This document shows positions 11,757 through 25,259 of a DNA stretch of 64,000 nucleotides, piece after piece. The DNA is from Trematomus loennbergii (lineage: Eukaryota; Chordata; Actinopteri; Perciformes; Nototheniidae), in the NCBI GenBank assembly GCA_012861695.1, contig JAAOOA010000026.1, forward strand, positions 16,067,937-16,131,936, in the 5' to 3' direction. Position 1 is the first letter of the stretch, and every line of letters starts with the position of its first letter. The notes below the pieces were generated by a model that was not told where the DNA came from, ran no database searches, and saw only the letters and a program-made list of their open reading frames with translations. The translations under genes and the position numbers were made by a program.

Positions 11757-14700
11757 AACTTAAGGGATGGCTCAATTCAAAATTCAAGTCACGTGACACG
11801 ACGTGACGTCACAGCCAGTCATTCTTTAAGTCCACAATATTTACTTTTTTTGTCTGAATGAAGGGATTCAGTTTTGAATGCTTCAAGATAAAGAGAGGCT
11901 GCAAATGCTTTCATGGAGACACTGGAATTTAAAAATAATAAAAATGGATTCAACTACATTTTTCATCGACCAATAGAGACTGCATTGTGTTCCTTGTATT
12001 CCTGTGTATGCTTGAAGCTATTGTCCGCATCAAAATGGGGTTGTTTGAATGCATTGCACTTTCTTTTACATATTTTTAATGCATATAACATTTGAATGAA
12101 TAGTGATGCTTTTTTTACATCACTGCGGAACCAGCTACTCTTCCTAACTGTTCTGGCGTAAAGCTGCTGTATTGTTGGAAGTACTGCAGAGGTAAACTAA
12201 AACCTGTGGCTTCGCAAACTCAGTTACACTTCTTAGACTTCTTAGACTTCTAGGTTTCTCCACACTCCTATCTACCGCTCTTATCAGATTTTGTCAGTGT
12301 GATAAAACATTTTCATTATATTCCAGGACTGTAGGGCTTTCTCTCTCCTTTATCTGGCGTTCCCCATCTTTGTATCATAAACACAGGCTCAGTCTAAGCT
12401 TAAAAAGAAGTGGCTAGATAAGGAATGTATGCATAAAGTGATGATAGGAAACGGATCTGTAATGGTATTTCTCTCAAACCATTACTCATGCATGTATTGT
12501 GGTTGTTGATCGGCAGGTTTGTTGTTATGTAGGTTTCATGTTGGATTTGTGTTGTTTGTCTTCTCTGTTTGGGTTGATTTAGTATATTTCATGTTATAGC
12601 TTGGTAACCTTTTTGCAAATAGTTTTTTTGCTTTGCGACAAGAATATGCAAGAGTCTTTCTCTAAGATAATCGATTGTAAAAGTGCCAATATAACGTAAG
12701 ATATTGTAAGTAACTAACTGTTTTTAAATGCCGTTTTCTTAATGTCTTTCATTTTTGTAAAGCACTTTGATTTGCCTTGTGTTGAAAGGTGCTATATAAA
12801 TAAACGCGCCTTGCCTTACATTTCATAATATTTTGACACTCTTGTATGTTGTTTTTACTAGAGATGACAATTTCGAAGACGTATCTAATTACAATTATTT
12901 TAATGCAATTCAATGGAAATTGTGACAATTCTAGTGGGAATGATAATTTTGCATCATTACTATAGTTTTCATTTAATAATATATTTATATGATCATTGTA
13001 TAATTTGTACAAAGCAAGCAAAGAAAATGTCTTCAGTCTGTAGAATGATTTGTTGGATAGGACATCTCAGCAGTAATCCAGAAAGATCTTTGAACACTTT
13101 ACATTTCAAATATTGTGCTTTCTTTTATTCTGAATAGTTCTTCAGCCCTTATATTTGTCATGTTTTTTACTATTAGGCTTTGCAGAATGGTTGAGTTACT
13201 GTCATTGGTTTTAATATCAATTACATTTCAAAAACATTAGTCGAGTAAAAATACCGTTTTTTGGTTTGGTTCTAAACACTACATTTGCAAATAACACCAG
13301 AAATTGTATTTAAATGGACAGTGCTGCATACAGTTTTATATTTGATGTACCATATCCTGTTAGTTTAGTTTCCCCATCCTCTATGCACATACCTACATGT
13401 AAATGTGTTATTTCAGCTGTGCCTTTGTAGGTGCCGTTTCACCCTCTACAGACGTCGTAACAAGCAGTTATTGAACTAGAATATTTGTTCCCCTCACCAG
13501 CAAACTGTCATGCGTGTAACGTGAGCTCCACTTTGATTTATCTTCTACTACTGACTAGAACTCTCCTGGGATACAGTTTCATACTTTTGCTATGCAGCTG
13601 GACCATGCCCCCTATTACTACTTGCATCTATTACCATATAGCATCGCAGATTTATCCACAGGGGCTGAGTTTAAAACACACACACATCTTTCCCCACGGG
13701 CATGGAGAAATGAGATGCACCAGGAATGAAGACATAGAAGTGTAACTGATAGGCTGTGAGGTAAATAGATTTATTCACTTGTCGGTGCATAAACACACAG
13801 AGAAGCTGTCTGTCAGTGTGAAGGCGTGGTCATGTCACAGCACCCCATTTCACTCCGTGGCAACAAGTACTGCTGGAGTTTGACCTCTGACCCCATTTGC
13901 AGGCTACAGCCGTGTCAGATAGCAAAGCAAGCAAAAGTCCCTCTGCACCTCATTTTGTCCAATTTAACTTTCCATTCTTCAGCCTTGAAGTTTAACTTTG
14001 TTGCGTTCCGGACTCACTACTGCGAGTATGGCTGTGGGGGAAACAGCTGATCCACAGTGCGGCGGGCATTTCTCCGCTATAGGTCCAGCTTCACTTCCTA
14101 ATGAATCTAGTGTCTTTCTGCAGATTACACACACAAACAAACAAACACCCCAACATCCTACCTCTTCTTTTCTTCTGGTACTTTTAGATAAAGCCTGTGT
14201 CACAATAACTGCCCGTCACTGAGCGGTGTGTTTTTCTCAGCTCTTCTTTGATTCCCTTCTCCAGGTTGTTGAAAGCCGCCCCACTGCATAGTTTTTTCTT
14301 GCTGGACTGTGATACGGTTTGCATGTGAAAACTATAGTTTGAAGCTTTGAAGGAATGAGAAGTTTGTTTGACAGATGAGGATGTGTTTTTGTTTTGTTGT
14401 CAGACACACTAGCATGCATGAGGTATCGCATAGACAGACTGCATACACGCATACAAAAAGGCAGCATTCAGAGTGGCAGTGTTTCTCTATGCAGCCTGAA
14501 AGAGAGTTCAGGCAAAGAACATCAAAATCATGCAGCTGTAAACAAAAAATCTGCTTCAGCTTTTGCCAGTTCAATTCATTTAGCAAACACATGCATATTC
14601 TAGGTGTTTCACTTCAGTACTCAAATACTGAGTAGCAGTGTGATAGTTCTAATGTTTACCAGGCCACCTTTGCAATGGATCAGCAAATTGTAGCTGCCAT

Positions 14701-17577
14701 TATCTACCAATCTACCTGAAGATAATCCTGCTTTCACCCTAAAAGTCTGGCATTATGCAGAGCCCGGACAATTATTTGAATGGGAAGTGATGCTCTGACT
14801 AAGTTTAACGATGGTAAGAAACACTGATTTAAACTCCAATTATTCTGAACTCCATTACATTGTTTTCTTGCATTGAAGTTATGTCATCAACTTTACTGTA
14901 GAGAAGATGTTTGTTTTATGTAACTCTGAAATCATGGATATGTGTAATTTATGTTTTTTGATCCAGTGGATAGAAACATAAGGGTAATTATGTCGTTTTG
15001 TGTTTCTGATGCATTACACGCTCTACCATGCAAAACTATAACTGGAACAAACCACAGTTTGGTGTCTTGGCAGCTGATAAAACAAACAGGACTTCCTGGT
15101 TCGTATTTAAACTGGATGGAAATTCCAGCATAGGAAGAGTGTGTATAGTGTGCGTCTTTGTGTTTAAGAACAGTTGCCGCCAGTTCTCAGTGTGTGTTGT
15201 CATGTTCCGACCACATAGCTTCGGGCCTATGAATTACATACATGCTCCATAAATACACTCGTCTATATTCCTGCAGCTTGTTTGAACTCGGGGGCCGACA
15301 GAGATACCATCTTTCATAACATCACACAAATGCAATACGAGCCAATAAACCTATAAATAAAAGTAGAAAAGAAACACATCCGTCTTCGTTCACTGGATTT
15401 GTTTCACACATGAAACTTGCGGAGAGCGGCCTCTCGGACAAACGCTTAAAAGTGAAGTTATTCTTGGCTGAGGATTGCTTGTGTGACAGTTGAGCAGATC
15501 GGTCACGCAACCAAGCACGTGTGTGTCAACTTGTATTAGTATGCATGTGTGTGTGACTATCCTCTTTATTGTGGCATATTGGAGAAAAAGCCAAAGTGGG
15601 GACACTGGGCAGACGTTATTCAATCCTTGTGTTTGTGGGCTTTGGCCGGGTGCCATGCCACATTACCGCCCACGGAGAGGGGAACATCAAAGAAGGTTTG
15701 GGGGCTTTTTCCCCCGAGTGGAGCCACTGACTCTTCTGGCTGTTAAAATAAACTTCACTTACGGGAGCATGTCCTAATTGGCTCCAAACGCCATCAGTTT
15801 GTTTATCTTTCAACCTAGGCTGACTTATTTTTACTGCGTGCACTCTGTGTGAATCCCCTCTGGAGCTCACATAAAATATGCCATTTGGAGGATCATTTTG
15901 TCTAATGTTCCTCAAAAGTGACAGCTGGGGGAGAAACCAACACCTGTGAAGTGTCGGTGATGTGCAATCCATCAACAACAATTTGGAAACCTTTAAATAA
16001 CAGCCAAAACAATGCATTATGCTTTTGTTGATTTGTAATTTCAACCAAATGTTACATAACAATACACAACGTTATATGAACTCTATGTTAACCACACTTT
16101 TCTTTTAAATACCCTTCCTAAAAAGAGCTGCTTACTACTAAACAAACTAAGATGTAATGATGGCAAGGAGGTCAAACGGGGACATGCAGCAGCATCCTTT
16201 TTGAAAGCCTCAGCATTCATGGAAATGTGGTTTTAGGAACAAAACTATACCGTATAATTAGATGTTAATGGTTAAATAGGGAAAAGTCCAGACCTCAGGT
16301 TTTTACAATAAACTAAAACCACTGCCTCATGGAAATATGTTTAAACTCTCTCCTGCAGAGGAAAGGACTTTATGGCAGTTTATAAAAGTGTTGTTTTTAT
16401 AGCACACATTTGGTAGGCATTTCCACCTAGAATCAACACATGTAATGTTGTTCCATGAGCTGGATCTTTGGAGTTTACACCACAATGTGTAGCATTGTTA
16501 AGCTTTTATTACCCTCTGTCTCTTCATTGGATTCTGGCACTTTCTTCCCCCATAATCTTTCCTGAGTTTTGTGGAACGGCTCATGTATTCTTTCAAACTT
16601 GAGTTGCATTGACAACCTCCGATGAAGAGGGGGGGGAAGCCAACCTCAGCTTTCTTGTTCTTCTTCTCGGTTTCATTGACTTTGAAACATCAATATAGGG
16701 TTGTTCTAAACTCCTACAGCTGGTTACATGGCTATGGATCCGGTGGCTGATCGAAGTGTCTTTGAGCAGGTGGCAGAGCCCAGAAGTGCTTCCTAAGTGT
16801 GGGCTTTCATGGCGAGCCCCCCCCCCCCCCGCAACAAACACTGTGTGTAACTGCAGTCTATTTACCATTTACAGTGGTTCTGATAATAGCAAGGCAGTAT
16901 AGATTATTTGATATGCCACATTTCAACAACAAGGGCATTCAACGTGCTTTAAAACAAACATTAAAAGGCATTAGGAAATAGTGCAAACAAATATATAAAA
17001 TGACATTTAAATACATTAAAATAGCCATTGAAGAGCCAAGAGAACACCATTTAAAAAAAAAAAATAAATAAATAAAAATACAATTGAATAGGACGGGTAT
17101 AAAAAATGAAAATAAAAGAAACCGTGATGTGTAAGATACGATATTATTTGATATATAATATAAGGCACTGCCATGCAGAAAGGTCTCCAGCATTCAATTT
17201 AAAGAGATTCTGCGGACATGCAATTGTCTAGGAGTTTGTTCCAGATATATGAAGCATTCAAACTGAACGTTGCTTCTCGTTTTTAGTGACATGCCACCTC
17301 TTTGACTAGTTAAAATTGGTAAAATGTTAAAACGCACTCAGTCTATGTCCACAGTTGCAACAGTTTTTGTCTCTTTAAACCTCTGTAACCACGGGGTCAC
17401 CCATCTCAACAGTCGTTGCGTGCGTTGCATCAGATCCACGTCTGTCAGTTACCTCCCTCGCTGCTGCCTGTCCCTCTATTATCGACTCACCATCAACTCC
17501 TCCATCCTTCCCTCTTTCACTGCTCCATATTTAACTGGATTGAACAAATGGCAGCCTCCATTAACCAGGCATGTCTA
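11757..17577. other. Non-coding; LINE tail at 12760 only
   Basis: Mostly AT-rich. Short two-strand open frames at 13979-14635 and 15390-16062 show no coding signature. A poly-C run is at 16819-16830 and an A-rich tract at 17052-17080. Confidence 0.5.
12760..12816 (+). repeat. 3' tail of an L2-type LINE or related SINE
   Basis: GTAAAGCACTTTGATTTGCC followed by TGCTATATAAATAAA and CTTGCCTT is the characteristic 3' end of fish L2-clade retroelements and of the SINEs that borrow their tail. The body upstream was not recognised. Assignment is from memory of the tail. Confidence 0.5.
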
Positions 17578-18284
17578 GGACACTCAGGGTGTTTCTCAAT
17601 GTCGAGGAAGGCTCCTCCAGAGCCACTATATCAAGGATGCTACATCGAGTCCCGCCGAAGGACTGTTCCAATGTCCAGGATCCTTGGAATTCTACCGAGG
17701 CCGCGTCCTTCGTTGCAGGAAATTTCGAGGTTGCACATGTGTATCCTCCGTGGTCTTAAAATCCCCACAATGCTTTGCGCACGGACCAATTTCCCAAATC
17801 TTTGGCGGAAATCGCACTCCATTTAAGGCGGGGCCTCGCATATGAAGCACACCTGCACACCTGTTAGCCTGTTCCACTAGGGCTGCTCAATTAATCATAT
17901 TTTAATCGCAATTACGATTATGGCTTGCAACGATTACGAAAACAACGTAATCGAAATAAAATGATTATTTTTTATTATGGTTTTTCAGTTGAATTATACT
18001 TAAAGTTCAGGGTAATCAACTGTTAGAAACATACTGTTCACATTTTATTCTCCAATAAATTGATGTTTTCAAAGTAAATGGATAATCGTTTTTAATAATC
18101 GTGATATCAATTATTGACCCAAATAATCGAGATTATGATTTTTGCCATAATCGAGCAGCCCTATGTTCCACCATTCTTCGTTTTCCGAGGCTAGGAAGGA
18201 TTCTTGCCTCGCTTCTGAAGGACCTGACTCGGAAGACATGTCCTAAGGAAGTGTCCTCGACATTGAGAAACACCCTCAGTGTCC
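17578..18284. mobile_element. TIR element (unassigned superfamily) carrying a nested hAT
   Basis: The termini GGACACTCAGGGTGTTTCTC (17578 onward) and their complement ending at 18284 match with one difference over about 30 bp. The inside is non-coding and contains GTCCAGGATCCTTGG-type blocks. It is interrupted by the hAT copy at 17878-18163. I could not define a target-site duplication, so the superfamily is left open. Confidence 0.7.
17870..18171. mobile_element. Short hAT MITE with 8-bp target duplication
   Basis: The duplication TGTTCCAC (17870-17877, 18164-18171) flanks a 286-bp element with ends TAGGGCTGCTCAATTA and the complement of TAGGGCTGCTCGATTA. The inside is made of AATCG/CGATT repeats. 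These are standard hAT characters. It inserted into the element at 17578-18284 and is therefore the younger of the two. Confidence 0.85.
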
Positions 18285-19028
18285 AAGATCTAGGAGTGAG
18301 AAGTACCAATTTTAAATGTGGCCCTCCTTCTCTTTCACTCTGTCTCTTCCTCCAGTGAGCAGACAGGGGTTGTGTCTCAACTCTCTGTAGAACCAGCTGT
18401 CTCTAAGCCGCGGATTAAATGATTCACTTACCAGCCGTATTTTTAATCCTCACTGTCACACTCTTGCTCTTAGATGCACACGCACTTTGTTGCTTTACGT
18501 GGGTCCACTAAATTGAATTATATTTGAATGATATGTGTGAGTTAAATTAAACATTGACATTCGCCTGTGAGTTGAAACTGGGTGTAAAAGCAATCACGCA
18601 GCAGAACGTATCCTTGCAACAAGTCAGCCATGTGTTCCATTATAAGCACATTAGATGTGCGCACTTGTCTAATGAGGTGATTGAGTGCTGCAGTAGGCTG
18701 GGGTGTGTGCCATCTGCTTGCAAAATAGTGTCTTTTAAAACCAACAGATGAATATTATTGTGTGTTGCTTCAGTCTGCACCGAGTAGGGCGGAAAACATT
18801 CTGATAACAATTTATTGAGGAGAAACATCAAACATGTGCTGTTCAAAAACATGATTATTTAATGCGTTACATCCGTGTAAGTTTCACAACTTTTTATTAT
18901 GACTATTTCCCAAAAGTGTGACCTTTTTTTATCATAATTGATTATATCAACAGTTAGAATAACTGTGAGATCCAGCTCCAATACAGTGTGAACATAGTAG
19001 TAAACCCAATGGACACAACTGTCTTCTA

Positions 19029-19323
19029 AAGGCCTGTACAATTATTTACCAATTATTTAGAATGATATTGCAATTGCTATATAATTCACGATACTTGGAG
19101 GATCCATCACTTTTGGATAATTATTCTCATCATCATTTAAAATATATTAAATGATTATGGTTTGATGTTTTAGGAGGATTTGTACCAACAAATGTGTTTT
19201 GCTGCCAATGCTTTATTCCAAATATTATTTGAGCACATATTAACAAATATTGCTTGACACGATTTGAAAAATGCACTCGTCCATATTGTTATTTGGATAC
19301 AATTTGGATTATTGTGTAGACCT
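19029..19323. mobile_element. Degraded TIR element, hAT-like (tentative)
   Basis: The left end AGGCCTGTACAATTAT and the complement of the right end (AAGGTCTACACAATAAT) are similar but diverged. The interior is very AT-rich with ATATTG/CAATAT words. It resembles the AGGGCTG(T/C)AC-type hAT repeats of fish. No clean target duplication was found. Confidence 0.4.
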
Positions 19324-19794
19324 TGTTGTTATCATGGTCTTCTGGTGAAGGAGAGAATAAACATCCAAAAATGATTTTGGGCTTCTGTTTATTCAACGCT
19401 GTTTGTTTAACTCCCTGCCATGTGCTTTTTACTCATTCAATATGAGCTTGTGAATGTGCCAGCTTGCTCTTGATCTGTGCTGCCCCGAGGATATTATACA
19501 ACTGAACCAAGCATTTAATGAGAGGAATATAATGCTAGAAAAAGGAGAAGAAAAGATCTTTGCTGCTGGAGGAAAATCAAACACATATTTCTTGTGGTCT
19601 TAGAAGCATCTTATTTAAAGGCCACACAAACCACTCTTTCTTCTTCCCTTAAACCGATTTTACTGAATGTCGAGTCTGGTAAAGTTAGCTAATGACACAG
19701 ATGTGAGGCGAACCTTTTGGCGAAGTAAAGAAACTGCAATACTCAAGCTGAGAGGGAACTCCTGTCATCTTGAAAATCAATAGTGGTGCAGTGA

Positions 19795-20800
19795 CGAGTC
19801 CTAAACCCGGAAGTGAGTTAGCATTTTACCACTAATGTCAATGGGATTTCTGAATTTCTGGGAGTGGCTGAATAGGATTACAGAAGTTGTGGAGGACGTT
19901 GTACGTCATTACGCCGAACATGTAAACACTCCGCTAAGTTTGTTTGCCCTGTTCTGCTTGAAAGCAAGTCCCTGCCTCCTGCAAACTGTTAAAACAAACG
20001 CTTCAACTTGTACAATTTTGAATCTGTATTTTTGAATATGGATCTTAAAGTGGACCTATCATGCTATATTTGAATAATATAGTGTAGGACCATACCTATA
20101 TAAGGCATATTTATACTTTTTTCTTCAAAATACCAAACAGATCATGCATTTTAGCCATGCCTCATTTTGCTCAATTTGACATTTTTTAGCTCTGTGTTTG
20201 TAAGGGCAGATAAGGGCAGAACCGCACCATCTACAGGCCTGGCATATGTACTACAGCGTCTCCAGCGCTTTCGAACGGCAATGGCCGTGGCTGTCTCCTC
20301 CTGATTGGTGGAGTTGGCCCAATAGCCGTAGCGCCACCGTCCTGACGTCAGGACATTGTTCAAATCTGGATCAGTTTTTATGAGATCCGTTGCAGCCCCT
20401 TTTTTAGAGATTTGGGTATGGAGGAAAATAGAGAGGGTTGTGTTTTCTGACACTTGGTGAGTTCCCTGGAACACCGGGGACACATATTCATGTATAAAAG
20501 ACGTACAAAAGTGCATTTTGCATGATAGGTCCCCTTTAAGTTGGCGTGACGTTGAAGTCATGCAACCCTGCTGTACTCGGCTATAGTTAGTTTATAGCAT
20601 AACGTTAGCATTTTGCTTCTGGCCATTCGATTTATGATTTCGAAAATTATAAAAGTAGGTAGACATGTGGAAATTATCCGGCTGAACAAAACGTGCATTT
20701 ATCAAACAGGTTCGTTTTCCACAGACCTTATTTCGAGCTATTTTCCAAAATCCTATGGAGAAATCCCCTCCGCACACGCACACGCACTTCAGTAAACACC
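19795..20800. repeat. Probable older repeat interrupted by a TTAA element (tentative)
   Basis: Sequence on both sides of the 20049-20535 element (starting near GACGAGTCCTAAACCCGGAA and continuing GGCGTGACGTTGAAGTCATG) looks like one repeat family seen in fish genomes, split by the insertion. No termini were established. The call rests on memory and continuity only. Confidence 0.3.
20045..20539. mobile_element. piggyBac-like MITE with TTAA target sites
   Basis: TTAA copies at 20045-20048 and 20536-20539 flank a 487-bp element. The termini are AGTGGACCTATCATGC and the complement of AGGGGACCTATCATGC. It is non-coding. The ends are related to those of the fragments at 28080-28362 and 62866-63110. 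Confidence 0.75.
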
Positions 20801-22865
20801 ATAGTAACCCCTAAACAATAGTAAAGCATCATCGTGTAGATGGCAACAAACAACGAAAGAGTCTTCCTACAAATAAATAAATATAGCATTACTTTTTCAG
20901 AGATGGCAATCGTATCATCTAAAGTTTGGGTACGGATTAAACGTTAAGCTGTGGCATTTAAGCTCCAGATAAATACAAACCAATAACGCTGCATCAGCTG
21001 GAAACTGAGCTATGTAATGCATTGATAATTAAAGATCCCTTTTTATCTAATATTTAATGGATATGTCTTGAAACCAAGAAAGGAAAAGAGAGGGTTGACA
21101 AACTAGAAATGGAGTATTGGTGCCCAGGCGTGAACTCCAGTTGGCCATTGGTTTGAACCACATGACACGAATGGACTCCAACAAATTCAAAGTTATAAAG
21201 TGAAATGATTGCACGATGCACTCTTCACTGTAAAGTCTGGAACTTGGCCTGCCCACTTGTTTTGCACTCGACATGCCCTTTTGGAAACGAGGGTATTATT
21301 TTTACATCATACTGAAAAGATAAGAGTGTTGATGAAATAGCGCCTGAAAGAAATGGAGCCGTGTCTTGTTTTTTTCATATGCTTTAAAAAAACATGATTT
21401 ATACTTTCTGAAACCCGTTTAGTCTTTGCCATTTTAAATGTTGTTCTTACTATGAACAAATGGAAAACAAGATGATGCTGATGATATTTGCTTGACTTCT
21501 TACTGCAGGAAGATAATCCAAATTCAATCCAACAAATCAGTTTTGAGAAATCTTAATTAAGCTCAGCTCTGCATGGATGCTCCGCCACAAAGCAATCTTA
21601 TCAAACCTCAGCTGAATTGAGTCTCAGAATAAAATGTCAAGAGTCCAGTCTGTATTAAAACTTGCAATTGCTTTGATAAGTATGATTTTTATCACAGCCT
21701 TTATAAATGCATTTAACATTTATGTGAAATGAAGATGTAGAAATCAGGCCGGATTTCAAATCCTTTCCTGAAAAGACTGCCTGACATCGCAGTCCATTAC
21801 CCATAATTCCTCCATTGTGTGTCTCTTTCAGAGCCAGAAGTGCCTTGCCCTCAATATGCGGCCACAGGCTTTGTCAATTCTTTGTATTCCGGATTTTTGT
21901 TCACCCCTTCCTATTTCCCATCGCACAGCTTTGCAGATACCTAGTTCCTGCATATCAAATTCCTCCGTCTTTTTTTGTGGAACCCTAAAGATAAAAGGTC
22001 GAAGCAACTTCAGTTATAAAAATGTTATCAAAGATGTGGCCGTCGGGTGTTTTGCTGACATTTTGTACACAAATGTAAGAAGTTTATAAGGAAAAACTTT
22101 GGGGAATTAAAATCAATGCGTGCTTGTGTCAAATGCAAATCTGTTTATAGATGAAAACTAAAGGGCTTTTGTGCATCTGGCTGTTCTTATTGACAAGGGT
22201 AGAGTGGAAAAAACTTCTATTCAAAATTACATTGCAGCTTTCTAAAGATCTTCAAACTTCCTTAAAGAGTTTTATAAGCGTCTAGACTCTAGAGTGTTGC
22301 ATTTTGGGACATTTTTTGAAGCTATTTAAATGGGAGGACCACTTGGTTGTCATCAGCCACCAAAGAGAGCTTTCAAAGGTTTATTTTATTCTATTTTAAT
22401 CTGTTACATTAGTCATACACTCTTCAAATGGGCCTGTGAGACTTGAAGAGCATGACCTGCTCTTTCAGGAATGATTGAAAGGTGCAAAAAGACAGATAAT
22501 GTCTAGACGGGCATTAACACCTTCATGTTGCCTGCTCCAATTTCATGTAGCGTCTCCAAGGCAGCAGTCGCGCTTCAGACGTCAGAAACTGACAGTGTTG
22601 CGTCTCTCTCGGTCAGATTTACATGTTGATGGTTGACATGGATTGAGAGAGTGCTCTCATAGTGTGAGCCACTGTTTTAAGAAAAGGTTACAAATTCCAA
22701 AGAGTTTTGACAGAATTCACGTCAAACTTAATTGTTTCATAGTTGAAATGCGTACAGATGGCTTAAAAAAGGTTTCAAGTTTTGGCCTCAATTCTGACAA
22801 ATGCCAAAGATATTCTACCATTTAAAGCTATTTGAGAATTGATACTATACGGTAATACTGTATGT
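20801..22865. other. Non-coding, nothing recognised
   Basis: AT-rich sequence without recognisable exons, RNA genes or complete repeats. Confidence 0.5.
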
Positions 22866-23548
22866 AGTGGAAGAAGTACTCACAATAAGTTGCAAGTGTA
22901 ACACCTGCAATCAAAAAGTTAAATTACAAAATGATTAGCATCAAAATATACTTAAAGTACAAAAAGTAAAAGTACTCATCATGCAGAAGAGCTCATTTCA
23001 GAATAATATATATATAATATTTATGTATTATTGTGTTTGTTGAAGGTGACATTTCTTATTTAATTACTTTATTCATTGCTTAGAAGCTTGTCAACTTTTT
23101 TCAAAGCATATATTTGTTACATTTCATATCAGTCATCTTAATCTACAAAGTAATAGTAAAGATCATAAAATGCACTGTGATCAAATATATTTATTTATAT
23201 AGCCCAATGCGACAAAACACATTTTGTCTCAGTTGCTTTACAGATCAAATAAACATGATTGACAATATAAAAGGATATCAGAAAACTACAAGAATATAGT
23301 AAAAAATGTAAAATACAAATAACAGTAAATGGGTAACTTTCCACCGCTGACTAACCCTAAAATAAAAACAGCTTTTTCTTTATTCCTGGACTTGGAAGTC
23401 TGCATACAGTAGTGCTCGCCCTCAAACTCTCCTCAGTTATTCTCTTTGTGCTCTCTCTCCTCTGAATGCAGGCCCCATTAGATCCCCTCTCCAAGTTTCC
23501 ATCCAACTTGTCCTTCTTACCCTCTCTGACATCATGCTTGAAAGTGTG

Positions 23549-23623
<75 letters not shown>

Positions 23624-24177
23624 CAGATACTGTAGGAACATCTCGGATTAAGCATGACCTTAGGGTCAACATATGCTGTTAGTGTAGTGCACACACAGCA
23701 CTACTGTTCCTGTTTCTCACTCTACGTGCTGCATCACACACCAGCTCAACACCAGCCTCCTGGGTCTAAAACATCATTTTATTTATATATTAGTTTATTC
23801 CACACATGGCAATTATTATAAAACAAAACATGTACACTTTATAAAACGACACATTTACACTTTACGCATATTTTTGTAGCCCACGGTGGAAAGGAACAGG
23901 GAGAAGAAAATCGTATTCAACCTGCTCCTTATTAGTGTTGATAACACTTTAATGCATCAATCCTTATCAAAACATATAATATATATTATTCTGAAACCCC
24001 TAACCCAATCTGCATAATGAGTACTTTTGGTTTAAGTATATTTACATGCTAGTACTTTTGTAATGTTACTTCCGTAATCTTTTGAATGCAGGACTTTTAC
24101 TTGTAACAGATTATTCCTACACTCTGGTACTTCTACTTGTACTCAAGTACAAGATCTGAGTACTTCTCCCACCTCTG
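22866..24177. repeat. Inverted pair of related repeat arms around a microsatellite-rich core
   Basis: The left arm (22866-23015; GTGGAAGAAGTACTCA, AAAAGTACTCATCATGCAG, TTTCAGAATAATATATA) reappears in reverse complement at about 23975-24177 (GAGGTGGGAGAAGTACTCAG, AAAAGTACTCATTATGCAG, TTTCAGAATAATATATAT). The arms are diverged and about 150-200 bp long. They are either long terminal inverted repeats of one 1.3-kb element or two opposed copies of a common fish repeat. Confidence 0.6.
23550..23621. repeat. (AC)n microsatellite
   Basis: An uninterrupted run of about 36 AC dinucleotides. It is likely to vary in length between individuals. Confidence 0.97.
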
Positions 24178-24817
24178 TCTGTCAGTCACAGCTGCTTACA
24201 AATACATACAGAATCATGAAACCAAAAACACAATAGTTTAAAAGTTAAGCATGTATTAGTTTCTTAAAGATTGAAGATAGTCCTAAGTGGTAATGTACAT
24301 TTAGATGATCATAACAGCATATTCAAGAATGTTAGTGCCATAGAGGGAACAAAGAATATGATGGAGGATGTATTGAAGTACTTTTATTAATACAAACCCA
24401 GCTGCTGGCAAACTGCTGTACACTTCCGTGAGGGCCTTTGTAAGTTGTTGACCTTTTCTTTTCCAGACCAAGCAATGAAGTAGATCCAAAATGGACAGGA
24501 GGGACTTTAAGTTCATGTTTATGCAATTTATTATCATCTGCATTCAAATTATGGTAGGGCATTTCAACACAGGGGAAAGCTTGTGCCCTATGAAGGAAAA
24601 ATACAAGTTATCCAAGAGGGTAGAAGAAGAGAACTACATATGTGTTAACAACTCATACTAAAAATGAATGGCTATGTTTGTAAATGGGGATTAGTCACTC
24701 ATTCAAACACTGCTCGTCTTTTATTAATTTCTCCATCCTCCCTGATTTCCTGATCTTTAAAGTAGGTTTTGGTGAAAAAACTTGTGTCACATTCCGAAAG
24801 CGGCTTCATTGCGTCTT

Positions 24818-25057
24818 TTAACACTAGAACCGCCAGGGGTCGCTGTATACCTAAAACCGCCAACGGGTAAAATGTACCCGCTATTAGAATGCATTGATTT
24901 TCAAGGTACAATGTTCTTTCATTTATCATACTAGAACACAGGGTTAACAGTGAGTTTTGATCGCACAGTGACACTCAGCTTTCATGTGATATCTAGTTTG
25001 TGCAGATTGCATGAAGTATAAAATATTGCTACCGTGAGTTATGTGCAAACTCTCTCT

Positions 25058-25104
<47 letters not shown>

Positions 25105-25259
25105 TCTCACACTCAATTTTTAACAACAGAGGGTGCTACATAACAGACTTTCAGGAAAAGTCACGGACTGGGAGACTTGAATATTTTATTAAAATAAAGT
25201 TACATACAATCAAGAAACAGCTGCGGGTAAAATTTACCCGTTAGCGGTTCTAGTGTTAA
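24818..25259. mobile_element. piggyBac-like MITE with TTAA target sites and internal microsatellite
   Basis: TTAA at 24818-24821 and 25256-25259 flank a 434-bp element with ends CACTAGAACCGC and its exact complement. Just inside lie the palindromic blocks ACGGGTAAAATGTACCCG (left) and CGGGTAAAATTTACCCG (right). It contains the TCTCAC tandem array 25050-25114 and has no coding capacity. Confidence 0.82.
25050..25114. repeat. (TCTCAC)n / (TC)n tandem array
   Basis: About eight hexamer units TCTCAC flanked by TC dinucleotides. It lies inside the TTAA element, so it arose after or together with that insertion. Confidence 0.95.

Noticed and set aside
17592..18274. Considered a host regulatory hairpin because of matching inverted ends
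   Set aside because: The inverted ends are 30-bp transposon termini and the middle carries a second transposon with its own target duplication.
23357..23694. Cys/Val repeat protein on the minus strand
   Set aside because: It is only the translation of the (AC)n microsatellite.
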